Source: Campylobacterota bacterium (GTDB lineage: Bacteria > Campylobacterota > Campylobacteria > Campylobacterales > Sulfurovaceae). Taken from it: DNA of 7,867 nucleotides. The notes under the pieces were generated by a model that did no database searches, had not been told where the DNA came from, and was given only the letters and a program-made list of their open reading frames with translations. The translations under genes and the position numbers were made by a program. The stretch lies in the NCBI GenBank assembly GCA_015488875.1, contig WFMX01000134.1, positions 1-7,867 on the forward strand. The letters run 5' to 3'. Of this stretch, positions 7,285 through 7,867 are shown one piece after another (the stretch's first letter is position 1; the number at the start of each line of letters is the position of its first letter).

Positions 7285-7557
7285 CTATTCGCACTGTGTT
7301 ACTATATTGCCGACTAACTCCAGAAAGATACTATTTGTCCTATCCTCTAGCTCTGGATCTATCACCATTGACTTCAGTAACCTCTCCTGCTCATCCTCTA
7401 AGTCTCTCTCTTCGAGTATCTTCTCAGCTATAGCTAGCCTCTGAAACATCTTTTCGATCTCCATCTCTACTATATTTTCGTTAGCTGTCTTTGCTATGGC
7501 AAAATAGTTGCTTTTCGGTGTACCTACAAACGCATCATCATCATCAAAAATATTCAT
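7285..7557 (-). CDS. DUF2018 family protein (HP0242-like)
   Basis: Small acidic protein of 90 residues that matches the Campylobacterota-restricted DUF2018 family, whose best-known member is H. pylori HP0242. That protein is an intertwined, pseudo-knotted all-helical dimer of unknown function. The recognisable parts are the N-terminal MNIFDDDDAFVGTPKSNYF (1-19), then a predicted helical stretch at 20-90 rich in Glu/Lys/Leu (EMEIEKMFQRLAIAEKI at 31-47). There is no signal peptide or membrane segment. The DDDD run comes from a GAT repeat. ATG 7555-7557 is preceded by AGGA about ten bases away, a modest ribosome site. It heads the operon, 42 bases before the polyprenyl synthase. The assignment rests on sequence resemblance and on gene order shared with Helicobacter. 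Its role in the operon is unknown. Confidence 0.88.
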   Translation of the reverse strand: MNIFDDDDAFVGTPKSNYFAIAKTANENIVEMEIEKMFQRLAIAEKILEERDLEDEQERLLKSMVIDPELEDRTNSIFLELVGNIVTQCE

Positions 7558-7717
7558 ATCTTTTTAGTCCTATCTGTAATTTGAAGATGATTATATCAAA
7601 AATGTATTAATCTATGCAATATATATCACTCTTGCTTGATATCTGTATATCTTTTTAAGGGTTTTGGGTGCGGTGGAGAGATCAACTGACTTAATCGATA
7701 TATTTTTATACCAAAGT
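7558..7717. other. Intergenic region upstream of the DUF2018-to-hemC operon
   Basis: About 160 bases without a gene, very AT-rich except for a G-rich patch at 7659-7680 on the plus strand. It holds the likely operon promoter at 7590-7619 and a TATAAA-like hexamer on the minus strand at 7705-7710 that might be a second -10. I see no convincing terminator for the gene that ends at 7718 and no tRNA or riboswitch fold. Confidence 0.6.
7590..7619 (-). promoter_or_regulatory. Probable sigma-70 promoter of the operon
   Basis: On the minus strand a perfect -10 hexamer TATAAT (7590-7595) is preceded after 18 bases by a weak -35-like TTGCAT (7614-7619), and the spacer contains T-rich sequence. A strong -10 with a poor -35 fits Campylobacterota promoters. 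The -10 lies 32 bases before the DUF2018 ATG, leaving a short leader of roughly 25 bases. Confidence 0.6.
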
Positions 7718-7867
7718 CTAATTTGAATTAAACAATCCCCTCTTAATAAACTCATAATAACCATGATTCAAACTTTGAATCTCCTCTTTTACTTTCAGAA
7801 ATGTTTCATTATCATTTTTCCTATTGAGAAAAGATTCCAACAACTTATTAAAAATAAAATAGTGTCC
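7718..7867 (-). CDS. 3' end of an unrecognised protein gene (partial)
   Basis: From the window edge the minus strand is open for 49 codons and stops at TAG 7720-7718. The translated tail begins GHYFIFNKLLESFLNRK and ends NHGYYEFIKRGLFNSN; it is rich in Lys, Asn and aromatic residues and has no motif I recognise. An unbroken frame up to the edge and ordinary-looking amino-acid composition support a real gene, but the evidence is thin because most of it lies outside. The region is clearly more AT-rich than proS or hemC, so it may be accessory. It does not resemble NapA/Dps, which I recall as the neighbour of HP0242 in H. pylori. Confidence 0.5.
   Translation of the reverse strand, partial: GHYFIFNKLLESFLNRKNDNETFLKVKEEIQSLNHGYYEFIKRGLFNSN

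Noticed and set aside
7094..7444. Plus-strand open frame of 116 codons spanning the synthase-DUF2018 gap
   Set aside because: It is antisense to the ends of two well-supported genes and rich in Ser/Leu/Ile as expected of a shadow frame.
7638..7656. Small hairpin GATAT-CTGT-ATATC followed by T5 on the plus strand, resembling a terminator
   Set aside because: The stem is five weak A/T-rich pairs and no plus-strand gene precedes it, so it is more likely chance in AT-rich DNA.

Overview
This window looks like a chromosomal segment of a Campylobacterota (Epsilonproteobacteria) bacterium, possibly a free-living Sulfurimonas- or Sulfurovum-like organism rather than a host-associated one. The reason is gene content and order. 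DUF2018, polyprenyl diphosphate synthase, hemA, proS, an FxsA-like membrane protein gene and hemC follow one another, as I recall them in Helicobacter and Campylobacter. The genus is a guess from composition (roughly 40% G+C in the core genes).

Every supported gene lies on the minus strand, so transcription runs from high to low coordinates. From right to left there is: the 3' end of an unrecognised gene (7718-7867); a promoter-bearing intergenic stretch (7558-7717); a DUF2018 gene (7285-7557); a long-chain polyprenyl diphosphate synthase (6346-7242); hemA (5042-6346); proS (3342-5045); fxsA-like (2911-3345); an exported thioredoxin-fold oxidoreductase with a CPFC active site (2154-2981); hemC (1191-2144); and a GT4 glycosyltransferase (16-1128). 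Several junctions overlap: TAATG between the synthase and hemA, ATGA at hemA/proS and at proS/fxsA, and a 71-base overlap between fxsA and the oxidoreductase gene. The DUF2018-to-hemC block therefore looks like one translationally coupled operon, probably read from the promoter near 7590-7619.

Functionally, the core block joins two early tetrapyrrole steps (glutamyl-tRNA reductase and hydroxymethylbilane synthase), a tRNA synthetase and the enzyme that makes the quinone side chain. These are housekeeping functions for a respiring cell. hemB, hemL and hemD are not in the window.

Two genes look like additions to the conserved block: the CPFC oxidoreductase and the glycosyltransferase. Both differ from the core genes in how often the tetranucleotide CTAG occurs. 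I see no RNA genes, insertion sequences, CRISPR arrays or defence systems, and no convincing new multi-gene system. The points most worth a second look are the fxsA/oxidoreductase overlap, the apparently missing start codon of the glycosyltransferase, an A9 tract ahead of the oxidoreductase active site, and the CTAG pattern.
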